17,420 bases of DNA from DATIBQ01 sp964573395. Its GTDB lineage: Bacteria > Patescibacteriota > Minisyncoccia > Phycocordibacterales > UBA9973. How positions within the stretch are numbered: the first letter of the stretch is position 1; every line of letters begins with the position of its first letter. The DNA is taken from contig CAZNJI010000010.1 in assembly GCA_964573395.1 (NCBI GenBank), positions 1 through 17,420 on the forward strand, given 5' to 3'. Positions 6,598 through 13,153 of this stretch are shown here, in pieces. The notes below the pieces were generated by a model. The model was not told where the DNA came from. It saw only the letters and a list, made by a program, of their open reading frames with translations, and ran no database searches. The position numbers and the translations under genes were made by a program.

Positions 6598-7116
6598 ATG
6601 AAATATATCGCAGTAGTTATCGTAGTAGTCATTATCGGAATATTGGCGGGGGCGTCTCTGAAAGGAAAGAAGCATGAGATTGCCGGCCTCGCAGAAGCGC
6701 CGGCTGTCGCTGAAACGGAAGCGATAGCTTCGCAGGCAGCCCAATCGGCTACTACCAGCGCTACGGCAAATGAAAAAAGAACCATGGAAAAAGAAGGAGT
6801 GAAAATTGAAGTTACGAAAGAGGGTGCCGGAACGCCGATTGCAAATGGGCAAACGGCGGTTGTGCACTATACCGGCAGTCTTACTACTGGAGCGGTTTTC
6901 GATTCGAGCAAGACCAGAGGCAAGCCATTCGAATTTCCGCTTGGCGCCGGCATGGTCATCAAAGGATGGGAAATCGGCGTTGAAGGCATGAAGGTAGGGG
7001 AAACGAGAATGCTTACCATTCCGGCCAACCTTGCCTACGGTGCCGCTGGTGTGCCAGGAGCGATTCCGCCGAATGCAACGCTCGTTTTTGAGGTTGAATT
7101 GCTTGGAGTAAAATAA
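6598..7116 (+). CDS. Membrane-anchored FKBP-type peptidyl-prolyl isomerase
   Basis: 172 residues. Residues 4-19 form one hydrophobic helix (signal anchor), followed by a linker rich in Ala, Ser, Thr and Glu (25-60), then an FKBP domain (about 66-172). Conserved FKBP pocket residues are visible: VVHYTG (Tyr91), GAVFDSS (Phe101, Asp102), MVIKGWE (Val120, Ile121, Trp124), IPANLAYG (Tyr147) and the closing strand TLVFEVELLGVK. The domain speeds cis-trans isomerisation of proline peptide bonds; the anchor places it outside the cytoplasmic membrane, where it would help exported proteins fold. The start is supported by the extended -10 box 9 bases upstream. The HlyD-like adaptor gene starts 6 bases after its stop, so it is probably cotranscribed with the exporter. 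Confidence 0.93.
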   Translation: MKYIAVVIVVVIIGILAGASLKGKKHEIAGLAEAPAVAETEAIASQAAQSATTSATANEKRTMEKEGVKIEVTKEGAGTPIANGQTAVVHYTGSLTTGAVFDSSKTRGKPFEFPLGAGMVIKGWEIGVEGMKVGETRMLTIPANLAYGAAGVPGAIPPNATLVFEVELLGVK

Positions 7117-7122
7117 TTTTTT

Positions 7123-8565
7123 ATGAATATCACATTTATACAGCGACTGAAACGATGGTATCGCTCGCTTTCGGCGGGAAAGCGCAGGCTTTTTTGGATC
7201 GGCGGAGTAATTGCGCTTCTTGTCGTTTTTTCGCTCATCAAGAATGGCAGGAATGATTTCACCGTTGAAACAGTAAAGCGGCAGGATCTTGCCCGTACGG
7301 TTTTAGCTTCTGGTTCAGTCGTCAGTTCAACCGATCTCGCACTATCATTTCAGGAGGGTGACATTGTTCGTTCGGTGAATGTTGTTGTTGGTCAGAAGGT
7401 GAAGGCGGGGCAAATTTTGGCAACGCTTGATCAGAAGGATGAGTACCCGATTGTTACCAAAGCACGCGGAGAGTTGTTGGCTGCAGAGGCGCGCTATAAA
7501 AAAGTACTTGAGGGAGAATCGAACGAAGAGATACGGCTTGCGGAAACGAAGTTTGAAAATGCACAGCGTGAATTATATTCTACTGATTTGATTGCTGAGG
7601 CTCAATCTGACAGACAAACATCCATCGAACCGGTGATTTCAGGCAGTTATAATTCGTCTGAAGCTGGAGCATATCGAATTTCTTTCGACAATCTTTCAAC
7701 ACGGAAATTCCGGTTTGGCGGTTTAGAGCGCGGAACAGGAACCATGGACGATGAAGAACGGCCACTCGGAATGCGTGGGCTTCTCGTTGCATTTCCGGAC
7801 GATATTGGAGGCTATTCTGTGAATGATGAATGGGTTATTACGATTCCGAACACAAAAAGTACCAGCTATGTTGCCAATTACAATGCATACAAATCAGCTG
7901 AAGCGGAATTGAATATTAAAAAAGCAAATGCACGCGATGCAGATGTTGATGCAGCGCTTGCCGAGGTTATTACTGCCCGAGGGTCGCTTGAATCAGCGCA
8001 GGCTGAACTTGAAAAAACCTATCTGCGCGCTCCGGCAGATGGAACGATTACCTCAGTTGATATTAAGCCAGGTGAAATTGCTGAAGCGTTTAAGCAGGTA
8101 ATGGTTCTGCAGGATATTTCAAATTTGTATCTTGAGGCAGATGTAAACGAGAGTAGCGTGGCTCATATTACTATTGATCAGCCGGTTACCGTTTCGTATG
8201 ATGCTCTCGGAGGAAATACTCAGTTTCGAGCGAAGGTTTCTTCCGTTGATCCGGCGGCAACCATTGTTGACGGTATTGTGAACTATAAAGTAAAAGCGCT
8301 AGTGGAAGATCCTGCGGAAATCCGTCCAGGAATGACGGCCGACCTTTCAATCCAAACTGCTTTTGTGCCAAATGTATTGGTTATTCCGAATCGGGTCATT
8401 ACTGAAAAAGATGGCGCAAAAACTGTTTCGGTTTTAATTGATGAGCGCCGCGGAACGAAAGAAACCCGCACTATTACTACCGGGCTGAAAGGAGATGGCG
8501 ATTTAGTTGAAGTAACGAGTGGTTTGAGCGAAGGGGAACAAGTGGTGTTCCAGCCTGCGCAGTAG
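7123..8565 (+). CDS. HlyD/MacA-like membrane fusion (adaptor) protein with inserted beta-rich domain
   Basis: 480 residues. One N-terminal membrane helix (about 24-39) after a basic cytoplasmic start, then the two halves of a biotinyl-lipoyl-like domain: GDIVRSVNVVVGQKVKAGQILATLD (79-103) and LRAPADGTITSVDIKPGEIAEA (301-322). The beta-barrel and membrane-proximal domains follow to residue 480. Between the two lipoyl halves the alpha-helical hairpin (about 107-150 and 254-298) is interrupted by about 100 non-helical residues (152-253), rich in Gly, Ser, Asp and aromatics, starting IEPVISGSYNSSEAGAYRIS. Adaptors of this kind link an ABC permease to the outside; with no outer-membrane partner nearby, it may simply guide substrate across the wall. 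Adjacent genes for permease and ATPase complete the transporter. Confidence 0.9.
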   Translation: MNITFIQRLKRWYRSLSAGKRRLFWIGGVIALLVVFSLIKNGRNDFTVETVKRQDLARTVLASGSVVSSTDLALSFQEGDIVRSVNVVVGQKVKAGQILATLDQKDEYPIVTKARGELLAAEARYKKVLEGESNEEIRLAETKFENAQRELYSTDLIAEAQSDRQTSIEPVISGSYNSSEAGAYRISFDNLSTRKFRFGGLERGTGTMDDEERPLGMRGLLVAFPDDIGGYSVNDEWVITIPNTKSTSYVANYNAYKSAEAELNIKKANARDADVDAALAEVITARGSLESAQAELEKTYLRAPADGTITSVDIKPGEIAEAFKQVMVLQDISNLYLEADVNESSVAHITIDQPVTVSYDALGGNTQFRAKVSSVDPAATIVDGIVNYKVKALVEDPAEIRPGMTADLSIQTAFVPNVLVIPNRVITEKDGAKTVSVLIDERRGTKETRTITTGLKGDGDLVEVTSGLSEGEQVVFQPAQ

Positions 8566-8568
8566 TAT

Positions 8569-9846
8569 ATGAGCCATAAGACGTCGCGAATGAACCAGTA
8601 TAACGTCGATTTTAGAGTGGGTGCTTTTTTGGCTCGCCGAGAAATTAAACGGGCAAATAAATGGACGACGGGGCTTATTGTGTTCGTGATGACGCTTACG
8701 TTTTTGAACTTGGTAGTGGTAAGCGGAATTTTGGTAGGGCTCATTCAGGGAGCGCTTCAAGCAGACAAGCAGTTTTATTCAGGAGACATTTCGATTACGC
8801 CATTTCTCAATAAGTCGTACATTGAGCAAACGCCAGACGTCATTGCAACTGCTCAAACGCTTGATTCGTTCAAAAACATTGCTGTTCGCTATACGGGAAG
8901 CGCGCGGGTTGAGTCGAATTACCGTACGACCATTAAACCTGGTGAGCTTCGCGATGGCGCAGGATCGACCCTGTTAGGGATTGATCCAGAGAATGAAAAA
9001 AAATTCTCAAGCATTGATCAATACCTGATTGAAGGAGCTTTCCTAAACGCAGCCGATACGGACAGCGTGCTCTTAGGTAAGAACTTGCTGTACAAGTATA
9101 CGCCGATTGAAGCAGCAGGGTTTCAAACACTCAAAGATGTTTCTATTGGATCACGAGTAAAAATTACGGTGGGGGACAAAGCGCGCGAATATTACGTGAA
9201 AGGAATTATTGGAAGTAAGGTCGACCAATTTGATTTTGCGGTCGTGATGGTTGATTCGGAAGTTCGGAAACTGATTGGACGAAGCGATTACAATGCGAAC
9301 CATATTGCCGTGCAGCTTGCGGAAGGAACGGATCCTGTACTCGTAAAAGATCAACTCATGAGAAGCGGTGTCGGAGAGCATGCCCGCGTGCAAACCCATG
9401 AGGAGGCAATGCCGAAATTCCTTAAAGACATTCAGGCAACCTTTGCACTTTTGGGAAATGCCATTAGTGCCATTGGGCTCGTGGTGGCCTCCATTACGAT
9501 TTTCATCGTCATTTTCGTGAACGCTATTACGCGCCGCCGCTTCATTGGAATTTTAAAAGGCATCGGCATTACCCGCCGTGCCATTACCATTTCGTACGTG
9601 TTGCAATCAATTTTTTACGCAGTTGCAGGGTCGCTTGTTGGCATGTTCGTTGTTTTCGTACTCATTAAGCCGTACTTTGCCGCTAATCCAATTAATTTCC
9701 CGTTTTCTGATGGTATTCTTGTTGCAACCATTCCTGGGACAATACTGAAGGCGGTAATCTTGCTGATTGCGACCATGGGGGCAGGGTACATTCCGGCGCG
9801 CATTGTCATTAAGCAGAATACGCTGAGTGCAATATTAGGGCGGTAA
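8569..9846 (+). CDS. ABC transporter permease, MacB/FtsX-like (four membrane helices)
   Basis: 425 residues. One membrane helix near the N-terminus (about 33-58), a large extracytoplasmic domain (about 60-285, MacB_PCD-like) and three helices near the C-terminus (about 290-315, 335-362, 385-412). This is the MacB/LolC/FtsX layout, in which the energy of ATP hydrolysis moves the outside domain by a mechanical stroke rather than opening a channel. ITRRRFIGILKGIGITRRAI after the second helix matches the typical cytoplasmic coupling loop. The gene lies 3 bases after the adaptor gene and 4 before the ATPase gene. Substrate unknown: such systems export peptides, lipids, lipoproteins or antibiotics. 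A second Met at codon 8 is an alternative start. Confidence 0.92.
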   Translation: MSHKTSRMNQYNVDFRVGAFLARREIKRANKWTTGLIVFVMTLTFLNLVVVSGILVGLIQGALQADKQFYSGDISITPFLNKSYIEQTPDVIATAQTLDSFKNIAVRYTGSARVESNYRTTIKPGELRDGAGSTLLGIDPENEKKFSSIDQYLIEGAFLNAADTDSVLLGKNLLYKYTPIEAAGFQTLKDVSIGSRVKITVGDKAREYYVKGIIGSKVDQFDFAVVMVDSEVRKLIGRSDYNANHIAVQLAEGTDPVLVKDQLMRSGVGEHARVQTHEEAMPKFLKDIQATFALLGNAISAIGLVVASITIFIVIFVNAITRRRFIGILKGIGITRRAITISYVLQSIFYAVAGSLVGMFVVFVLIKPYFAANPINFPFSDGILVATIPGTILKAVILLIATMGAGYIPARIVIKQNTLSAILGR

Positions 9847-9850
9847 TACC

Positions 9851-10528
9851 ATGATCGAAATAAAAAATCTGACAAAAATTTTTAAAAGCGGCGAACAAGA
9901 AATCAAAGCAGTGAATGACGTATCTTTTTTCGTGCCAACTGGTCAGTTCGTTACCATTACGGGAAAGTCGGGATCAGGAAAATCAACCCTGCTGTACCAA
10001 TTAGGCTTGCTTGATTCACCAACGAGCGGGGAAATCATTATTGATGGACAAAATATGAAAGGGCTCGATAGTGTTGAGCAAACCAAACTCCGATTGCACG
10101 ATTTAGGATACATCTTCCAAGACTACGCCATTCTGCCGTCGCTGACTGCCCTTGAAAATGTAATGGTGCCGCTCATCATGCAGGGAGATTCTGATTCGTC
10201 GGCAAAACGGAAATCAGTTGTTGCGCTTGAGCGCATGGGACTTGGTAATCGCCTGCATAATCTGCCCTCGCAGCTCTCTGGCGGGCAGCAGCAGCGGGTA
10301 GCGATTGCACGCGCAATCGCCCACGACCCAAAAATCATTTTTGCGGACGAACCGACGGCGAACCTCGATTCTGAAACGAGCGATAACGTACTTGAAGCAT
10401 TCTTGGAATTAAATCGCGAGGGCCAAACCATTTTGATGGTAACGCACGAACCAGAGTATGCAAAACTGGCGCATCGGACGCTGACGCTGGCTGACGGAAA
10501 GCTGGTAGGGGACGTAACGAACCGATAA
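9851..10528 (+). CDS. ABC transporter ATPase, MacB/LolD type
   Basis: 225 residues, the standard size for a free-standing ATPase of this class. All nucleotide-binding motifs are intact: Walker A GKSGSGKST (38-46), Q-loop YIFQDY (Gln90), signature LSGGQQQRVAIARA (142-155), Walker B KIIFADEPTANLD (161-173) and the H-loop THE (His199). It supplies power to the permease encoded directly upstream. The stop is followed at once by a terminator, which ends the FKBP-adaptor-permease-ATPase unit. Confidence 0.96.
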   Translation: MIEIKNLTKIFKSGEQEIKAVNDVSFFVPTGQFVTITGKSGSGKSTLLYQLGLLDSPTSGEIIIDGQNMKGLDSVEQTKLRLHDLGYIFQDYAILPSLTALENVMVPLIMQGDSDSSAKRKSVVALERMGLGNRLHNLPSQLSGGQQQRVAIARAIAHDPKIIFADEPTANLDSETSDNVLEAFLELNREGQTILMVTHEPEYAKLAHRTLTLADGKLVGDVTNR

Positions 10529-10549
10529 AAGCCCTACACGAGGCTTTTT
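10527..10549 (+). terminator. Rho-independent terminator after the ABC exporter operon
   Basis: Stem AAAAGCC / GGCTTTT with an 8-base loop, followed by T. The stem begins in the stop codon of the ATPase gene, and its last T is part of the extended -10 box of the SIMPL gene. Confidence 0.7.
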
Positions 10550-10557
10550 GCTATACT
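10549..10557 (+). promoter_or_regulatory. Extended -10 promoter of the SIMPL gene (leaderless geometry)
   Basis: TGC-TATACT with exactly 6 bases to the ATG at 10564, so +1 falls on the A of the start codon. It is fused to the 3' end of the preceding terminator. Confidence 0.65.
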
Positions 10558-10563
10558 GCCTCT

Positions 10564-11361
10564 ATGAACTCATTTATGGAAAAAAATCAAACAGTTATAG
10601 GGAAATTAATCGTGTTAGTGGGGGCTCTTTTGGCACTCTTTCTCTTTGCGGCAACGCTCGGGAAGCTGAAGGAGTACCGATTCATCGGTTCTGGCGTCAC
10701 GGCCGGGCAAACCATTACCGTAACGGGAAAGGGTGAAATTGATCGGGCGCCGGATACGGCAAAAATCAGCTTCTCAGTTCGTGCTGAAGACAAGCTGGTG
10801 AAAAACGCACAAACAACCGTGAGCCAGAAAATTGATGCCATTACGGCGGCGCTCCAGAATCTCGGGATCGAAGAGCGTCACATTAAAACCGATTCGTACA
10901 ATTCTTATCCGAAGTATGAAACGATTCCGCCATGCTACAGCAGTTTCTGCCCAAACCAGACTCCAAAGATCATCGGCTACGAAGTTTCGCACATGGTTAC
11001 AGTGAGCGTGAAGGATCTCGACAATGTTGAAAACGTACTCGGGGCGCTTGGTACGGCTGGCGTTTCTGATCTGAACGGTCCGAATTTTGGATTCGAAGAT
11101 GATGAAGCAGTACAGCGCGAAGCGCGCGATCTGGCGATAGAAGATGCCCGCGAACAGGCGAAAGTACTTGCCCGATCGCTTGGCGTAAAAATCGTCCGTT
11201 TGGCTAATTATTCTGAAGGGGTAAGTTATCCGTATGCGGCGGTTCGCAACCAGGCATTCGATGCCAAGGAGATGGCCGGGGCAGCAATGCCAGCTCCGAG
11301 CATTCCGGTAGGCGATCAGAACATTACCTCTCAGGTAACCCTTACCTACGAAATCCGCTAG
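10564..11361 (+). CDS. SIMPL-domain (DUF541) membrane-anchored protein
   Basis: 265 residues with one N-terminal hydrophobic helix (about 11-33) and an outward SIMPL domain (about 50-265). Family marks are ITVTGKGEIDRAPDTAKISFSV near the start of the domain, the run VSQKIDAITAALQNLGIEE, ARDLAIEDAREQAKVLA and the closing TSQVTLTYEIR. Family members (BP26 of Brucella, E. coli YggE) form periplasmic or surface oligomeric rings and are linked to stress tolerance; no enzymatic reaction is established. An inserted loop contains two cysteines as PPCYSSFCP, which could form a disulfide outside the cell. The first ATG is supported by the -10 box exactly 6 bases upstream; a second Met is four codons in. 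It stands alone between two terminators. Confidence 0.9.
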   Translation: MNSFMEKNQTVIGKLIVLVGALLALFLFAATLGKLKEYRFIGSGVTAGQTITVTGKGEIDRAPDTAKISFSVRAEDKLVKNAQTTVSQKIDAITAALQNLGIEERHIKTDSYNSYPKYETIPPCYSSFCPNQTPKIIGYEVSHMVTVSVKDLDNVENVLGALGTAGVSDLNGPNFGFEDDEAVQREARDLAIEDAREQAKVLARSLGVKIVRLANYSEGVSYPYAAVRNQAFDAKEMAGAAMPAPSIPVGDQNITSQVTLTYEIR

Positions 11362-11371
11362 AAATCTCTTA

Positions 11372-11400
11372 TTGACAAACCGCTCCGGCTGGGCTACGAT
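11372..11400 (+). promoter_or_regulatory. Strong sigma-70-type promoter of secE-nusG-rplK
   Basis: Perfect TTGACA (11372-11377), 17-base spacer, TACGAT (11395-11400). Predicted start at about G11407, giving a leader of 34 bases. The spacer and the first bases of the -10 are also the 5' arm of the terminator hairpin described next, so this promoter lies inside that hairpin. This is the closest match to the -35/spacer consensus in the window, fitting a high-demand operon. Confidence 0.8.
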
Positions 11401-11430
11401 GCATTCGTTAGCCCTCCGGGGCGGTTTTTT
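11378..11430 (+). terminator. Long hairpin terminator of the SIMPL gene, enclosing the secE promoter
   Basis: Outer stem of 11 bp with one G-U pair (11378-11388 with 11416-11426) and inner stem of 6 bp (GGGCTA 11391-11396 with TAGCCC 11409-11414), ending in six T (11425-11430). RNA coming from the SIMPL gene can form the full hairpin. RNA started at about 11407 contains only the 3' arm and cannot. The structure is not a tRNA. Confidence 0.7.
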
Positions 11431-11440
11431 ATAAGAGCGT

Positions 11441-11617
11441 ATGAAATTAATCAAATTCCTTCGAGATACTCGCGCAGAACTCACCCATGTTAATTGGCCA
11501 AGTCGTCAGCACACGATTCTTTTTACCGTGGTGGTTATTCTCGTATCAGTGATTGTAGGGTATCTCTTGGGCGGATTCGATTTCCTCTTTAAGCTCGGCT
11601 TAAGATCAATTATCTAG
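11441..11617 (+). CDS. secE: Protein translocase subunit SecE (single-helix form)
   Basis: 58 residues: MKLIKFLRDTRAELTHVNWP followed by SRQ, one hydrophobic helix (about 26-45) and a short tail. The conserved amphipathic segment ELxxVxWPSR and the single following membrane helix are diagnostic of SecE, which clamps SecY in the cytoplasmic-membrane translocon. Length matches the minimal Gram-positive-type SecE. The gene order secE-nusG-rplK is the classic one and confirms the call. The stop is 7 bases before nusG. The start ATG is preceded by a weak AAGAG that might act as a ribosome-binding site. Confidence 0.95.
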   Translation: MKLIKFLRDTRAELTHVNWPSRQHTILFTVVVILVSVIVGYLLGGFDFLFKLGLRSII

Positions 11618-11624
11618 CACTACT

Positions 11625-12173
11625 ATGTCAAAACAGGAAGTTACAGGAGAACGCCACTGGTATGCCATTCACACGTATTCAGGATACGAGAATGCGGTGC
11701 TACGAAACTTGAAGCAGCGCATTGAATCGCTTGGCATGCACGACAAAATATTTAACGTCGTTGTTCCGACTGAAAAGAAAATCAAAATCAAAGGCGGTAA
11801 GCGCGTTGAGGTTGAAGAAAAAGTGTACCCAGGGTATGTGCTCGTCGACATGATCGTAACGGATGATTCATGGTTCATGGTCCGTAATACGCCGCGCGTT
11901 ACCGGATTTGTTGGTTCTGGCGTTAACCCTGTTCCGCTTACCCAGAAAGAAATCGACTACTTGCTCGGACAGATGAACGATGAATCTGCAGCAAAACACG
12001 CAATCGATCTTGAAGTAGGGGAAACTATTATCATTACCGATGGACCATTTAAGGATTTGGAAGGCCGAGTGAGCGAGGTTGACCACGAACGCGGCAAGGT
12101 AAAAATTCTGGTGTCGTTCTTCGGTCGAGAAACCCCAGTAGAGCTCGACTTCTTGCAAGTTAAGAAAATTTAG
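11625..12173 (+). CDS. nusG: Transcription termination/antitermination factor NusG
   Basis: 182 residues, normal length. N-terminal NGN domain (about 10-115) with HWYAIHTYSGYENAV, YPGYVLVDM and TPRVTGFVG, which binds the RNA polymerase clamp. C-terminal KOW domain (about 128-182) with EVGETIIITDGPFKDLEG and a GRETPVELDF strand, which contacts NusE or Rho. NusG keeps RNA polymerase processive and couples it to ribosomes. Cotranscribed with secE and rplK. No Shine-Dalgarno sequence precedes the ATG. Confidence 0.97.
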   Translation: MSKQEVTGERHWYAIHTYSGYENAVLRNLKQRIESLGMHDKIFNVVVPTEKKIKIKGGKRVEVEEKVYPGYVLVDMIVTDDSWFMVRNTPRVTGFVGSGVNPVPLTQKEIDYLLGQMNDESAAKHAIDLEVGETIIITDGPFKDLEGRVSEVDHERGKVKILVSFFGRETPVELDFLQVKKI

Positions 12174-12196
12174 GATACGCTAAGCACTCTTTCATT

Positions 12197-12622
12197 ATGG
12201 CTAAAAATATCATCAAAAAAGTAAAAGTTCGCGCACCCGCAGGTGCTGCAACACCAGCACCACCGCTTGGGCCAGCACTCGGTCAGGCAGGTGTAAACAT
12301 TGGCGATTTCGTCCAGAAGTTTAATGCACAAACGCAGGACATGCGCGGAGACACCGTGGGAGTAGTCATTACCGTCTACGATGACCGATCATATGATTTC
12401 GTAGTGAAAACTCCAGCAGCTTCAGGGCTTATTTTCAAGGCCGCAGGCGTTGAGAAAGGTTCAGGCAAGCCACACTCTTCAAAGGTTGGAAAAGTCAGCC
12501 GGGCGAAGATTAAGGAAATTGCTGAAAAGAAAATGGCGGATCTCAATGCGAAAGACATTGAAGGCGCAATGAAAATTATTGAAGGTTCTGCGCGAAGTGC
12601 CGGAATCGAAGTAAAAGACTAA
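12197..12622 (+). CDS. rplK: 50S ribosomal protein L11 (uL11)
   Basis: 141 residues, normal length. The N-terminal domain shows VKVRAPAGAATPAPPLGPAL and the proline-rich loop, then GVNIGDFVQKFNAQT; the C-terminal rRNA-binding domain shows GSGKPHSSKVGKVSRAKIKE and ends in GSARSAGIEVKD. L11 forms the stalk base where elongation factors bind. In most bacteria rplA (L1) follows at once; here a terminator follows and the next gene is dut. No Shine-Dalgarno sequence is seen before the ATG. Confidence 0.98.
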   Translation: MAKNIIKKVKVRAPAGAATPAPPLGPALGQAGVNIGDFVQKFNAQTQDMRGDTVGVVITVYDDRSYDFVVKTPAASGLIFKAAGVEKGSGKPHSSKVGKVSRAKIKEIAEKKMADLNAKDIEGAMKIIEGSARSAGIEVKD

Positions 12623-12623
12623 C

Positions 12624-12651
12624 AAAAAATCCCGAACATTCGGGTTTTTTT
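12624..12651 (+). terminator. Rho-independent terminator after rplK
   Basis: Stem CCCGAA / TTCGGG with a 2-base CA gap (the real loop is slightly larger), preceded by an A run and followed by seven T, which can extend the stem by A-U pairs. The last T is shared with the extended -10 of dut. Confidence 0.85.
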
Positions 12652-12659
12652 GTTACAAT
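12651..12659 (+). promoter_or_regulatory. Extended -10 promoter of dut
   Basis: TGT-TACAAT (TACAAT 12654-12659), fused to the rplK terminator T run and 19 bases before the ATG at 12679. A weaker TATAGA lies at 12665-12670. Confidence 0.5.
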
Positions 12660-12678
12660 CGAACTATAGAAATGAGCT

Positions 12679-13101
12679 ATGGAAATTAAATTTAAGCGCC
12701 TTGATCAGAATCTACCTATTCCTTCCATTGCCCATGCCGGAGATGCAGGGTTCGATTTGTACTCTCGGGAAACCGTTACTCTTGCACCCGGAGAACGAGC
12801 AAAACTGCCGTCAGGATTTGCATTTGAAATTCCGCTCGGGTACGTGGGGCTTATTTGGGACAAGAGCGGCGTATCGAACAATTTCGGAATTAAAACGCTG
12901 GGTGGCGTCGTTGATGCGGGCTACCGAGGTGAAGTACTGGTTGGTGTTATTAATCTAAGCAATGTGCCGTATACGTTTAAAGCAGGGGAGAAGGTGGCGC
13001 AGATGCTCATTCAAAAAGTTGAACATCCAATATTTATTGAATCCGAGACACTTACGGACACTTCCCGCGGAGCATCTGGTTTTGGCAGTACGGGGAAATA
13101 A
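12679..13101 (+). CDS. dut: dUTP diphosphatase (trimeric dUTPase)
   Basis: 140 residues. Hydrolyses dUTP to dUMP and pyrophosphate, preventing uracil entry into DNA and supplying the substrate of thymidylate synthase. All five motifs are present: AGDAGFDLYS (20-29), DKSGVSNN (61-68), GGVVDAGYRGE (75-85, catalytic Asp79), GEKVAQMLIQ (103-112) and RGASGFGSTG (130-139). The ATG at 12679 begins the family alignment. An out-of-frame ATG at 12672 opens a five-codon reading frame that overlaps the start (stop at 12687-12689), so ribosomes might have to choose between them. It is the first gene of the pyrimidine block but has a different promoter type from the next four. Confidence 0.96.
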   Translation: MEIKFKRLDQNLPIPSIAHAGDAGFDLYSRETVTLAPGERAKLPSGFAFEIPLGYVGLIWDKSGVSNNFGIKTLGGVVDAGYRGEVLVGVINLSNVPYTFKAGEKVAQMLIQKVEHPIFIESETLTDTSRGASGFGSTGK

Positions 13102-13106
13102 CCTGT

Positions 13107-13134
13107 TTGACTTTTAGGTTGCGGTGCGTAGTAT
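13107..13134 (+). promoter_or_regulatory. Promoter of the dCTP deaminase family gene (16-base spacer class)
   Basis: TTGACT (13107-13112), 16-base spacer, TAGTAT (13129-13134). The -35 is part of TTGACTTTTAGG, close to TTGACTTTTTAGG before the DUF1599 gene. Predicted start near 13141, leader about 13 bases. Confidence 0.65.
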
Positions 13135-13152
13135 TCACAAAAAATTACGCAC
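13124..13152. promoter_or_regulatory. Inverted repeat over -10 and leader, possible operator
   Basis: GTGCGTA (13124-13130) and TACGCAC (13146-13152) are perfect 7-bp inverted arms, 15 bases apart, covering the -10 box and ending one base before the ATG. If transcription starts near 13141 the RNA holds only one arm, so a DNA operator is more likely than an RNA hairpin. Confidence 0.4.
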
Positions 13153-13153
13153 T

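Noticed and set aside
6550..6867. 255-residue version of the peroxiredoxin
   Set aside because: The extra 106 residues are the antisense of the FKBP gene, and the -10 box at 6556-6561 fixes the start at 6549.
11378..11430. tRNA-Trp or riboswitch ahead of secE
   Set aside because: tRNA-Trp is often found here, but there is no T loop, anticodon arm or acceptor pairing; the fold is a simple two-part hairpin ending in T6, a terminator.
10774..11484. 236-residue minus-strand reading frame
   Set aside because: Runs antisense through the SIMPL gene, the secE promoter and secE; composition is typical of a shadow frame.
13124..13153. GTG start for the DCD-like gene
   Set aside because: The GTG lies in the promoter and within the inverted repeat; the ATG at 13154 starts after the predicted +1.
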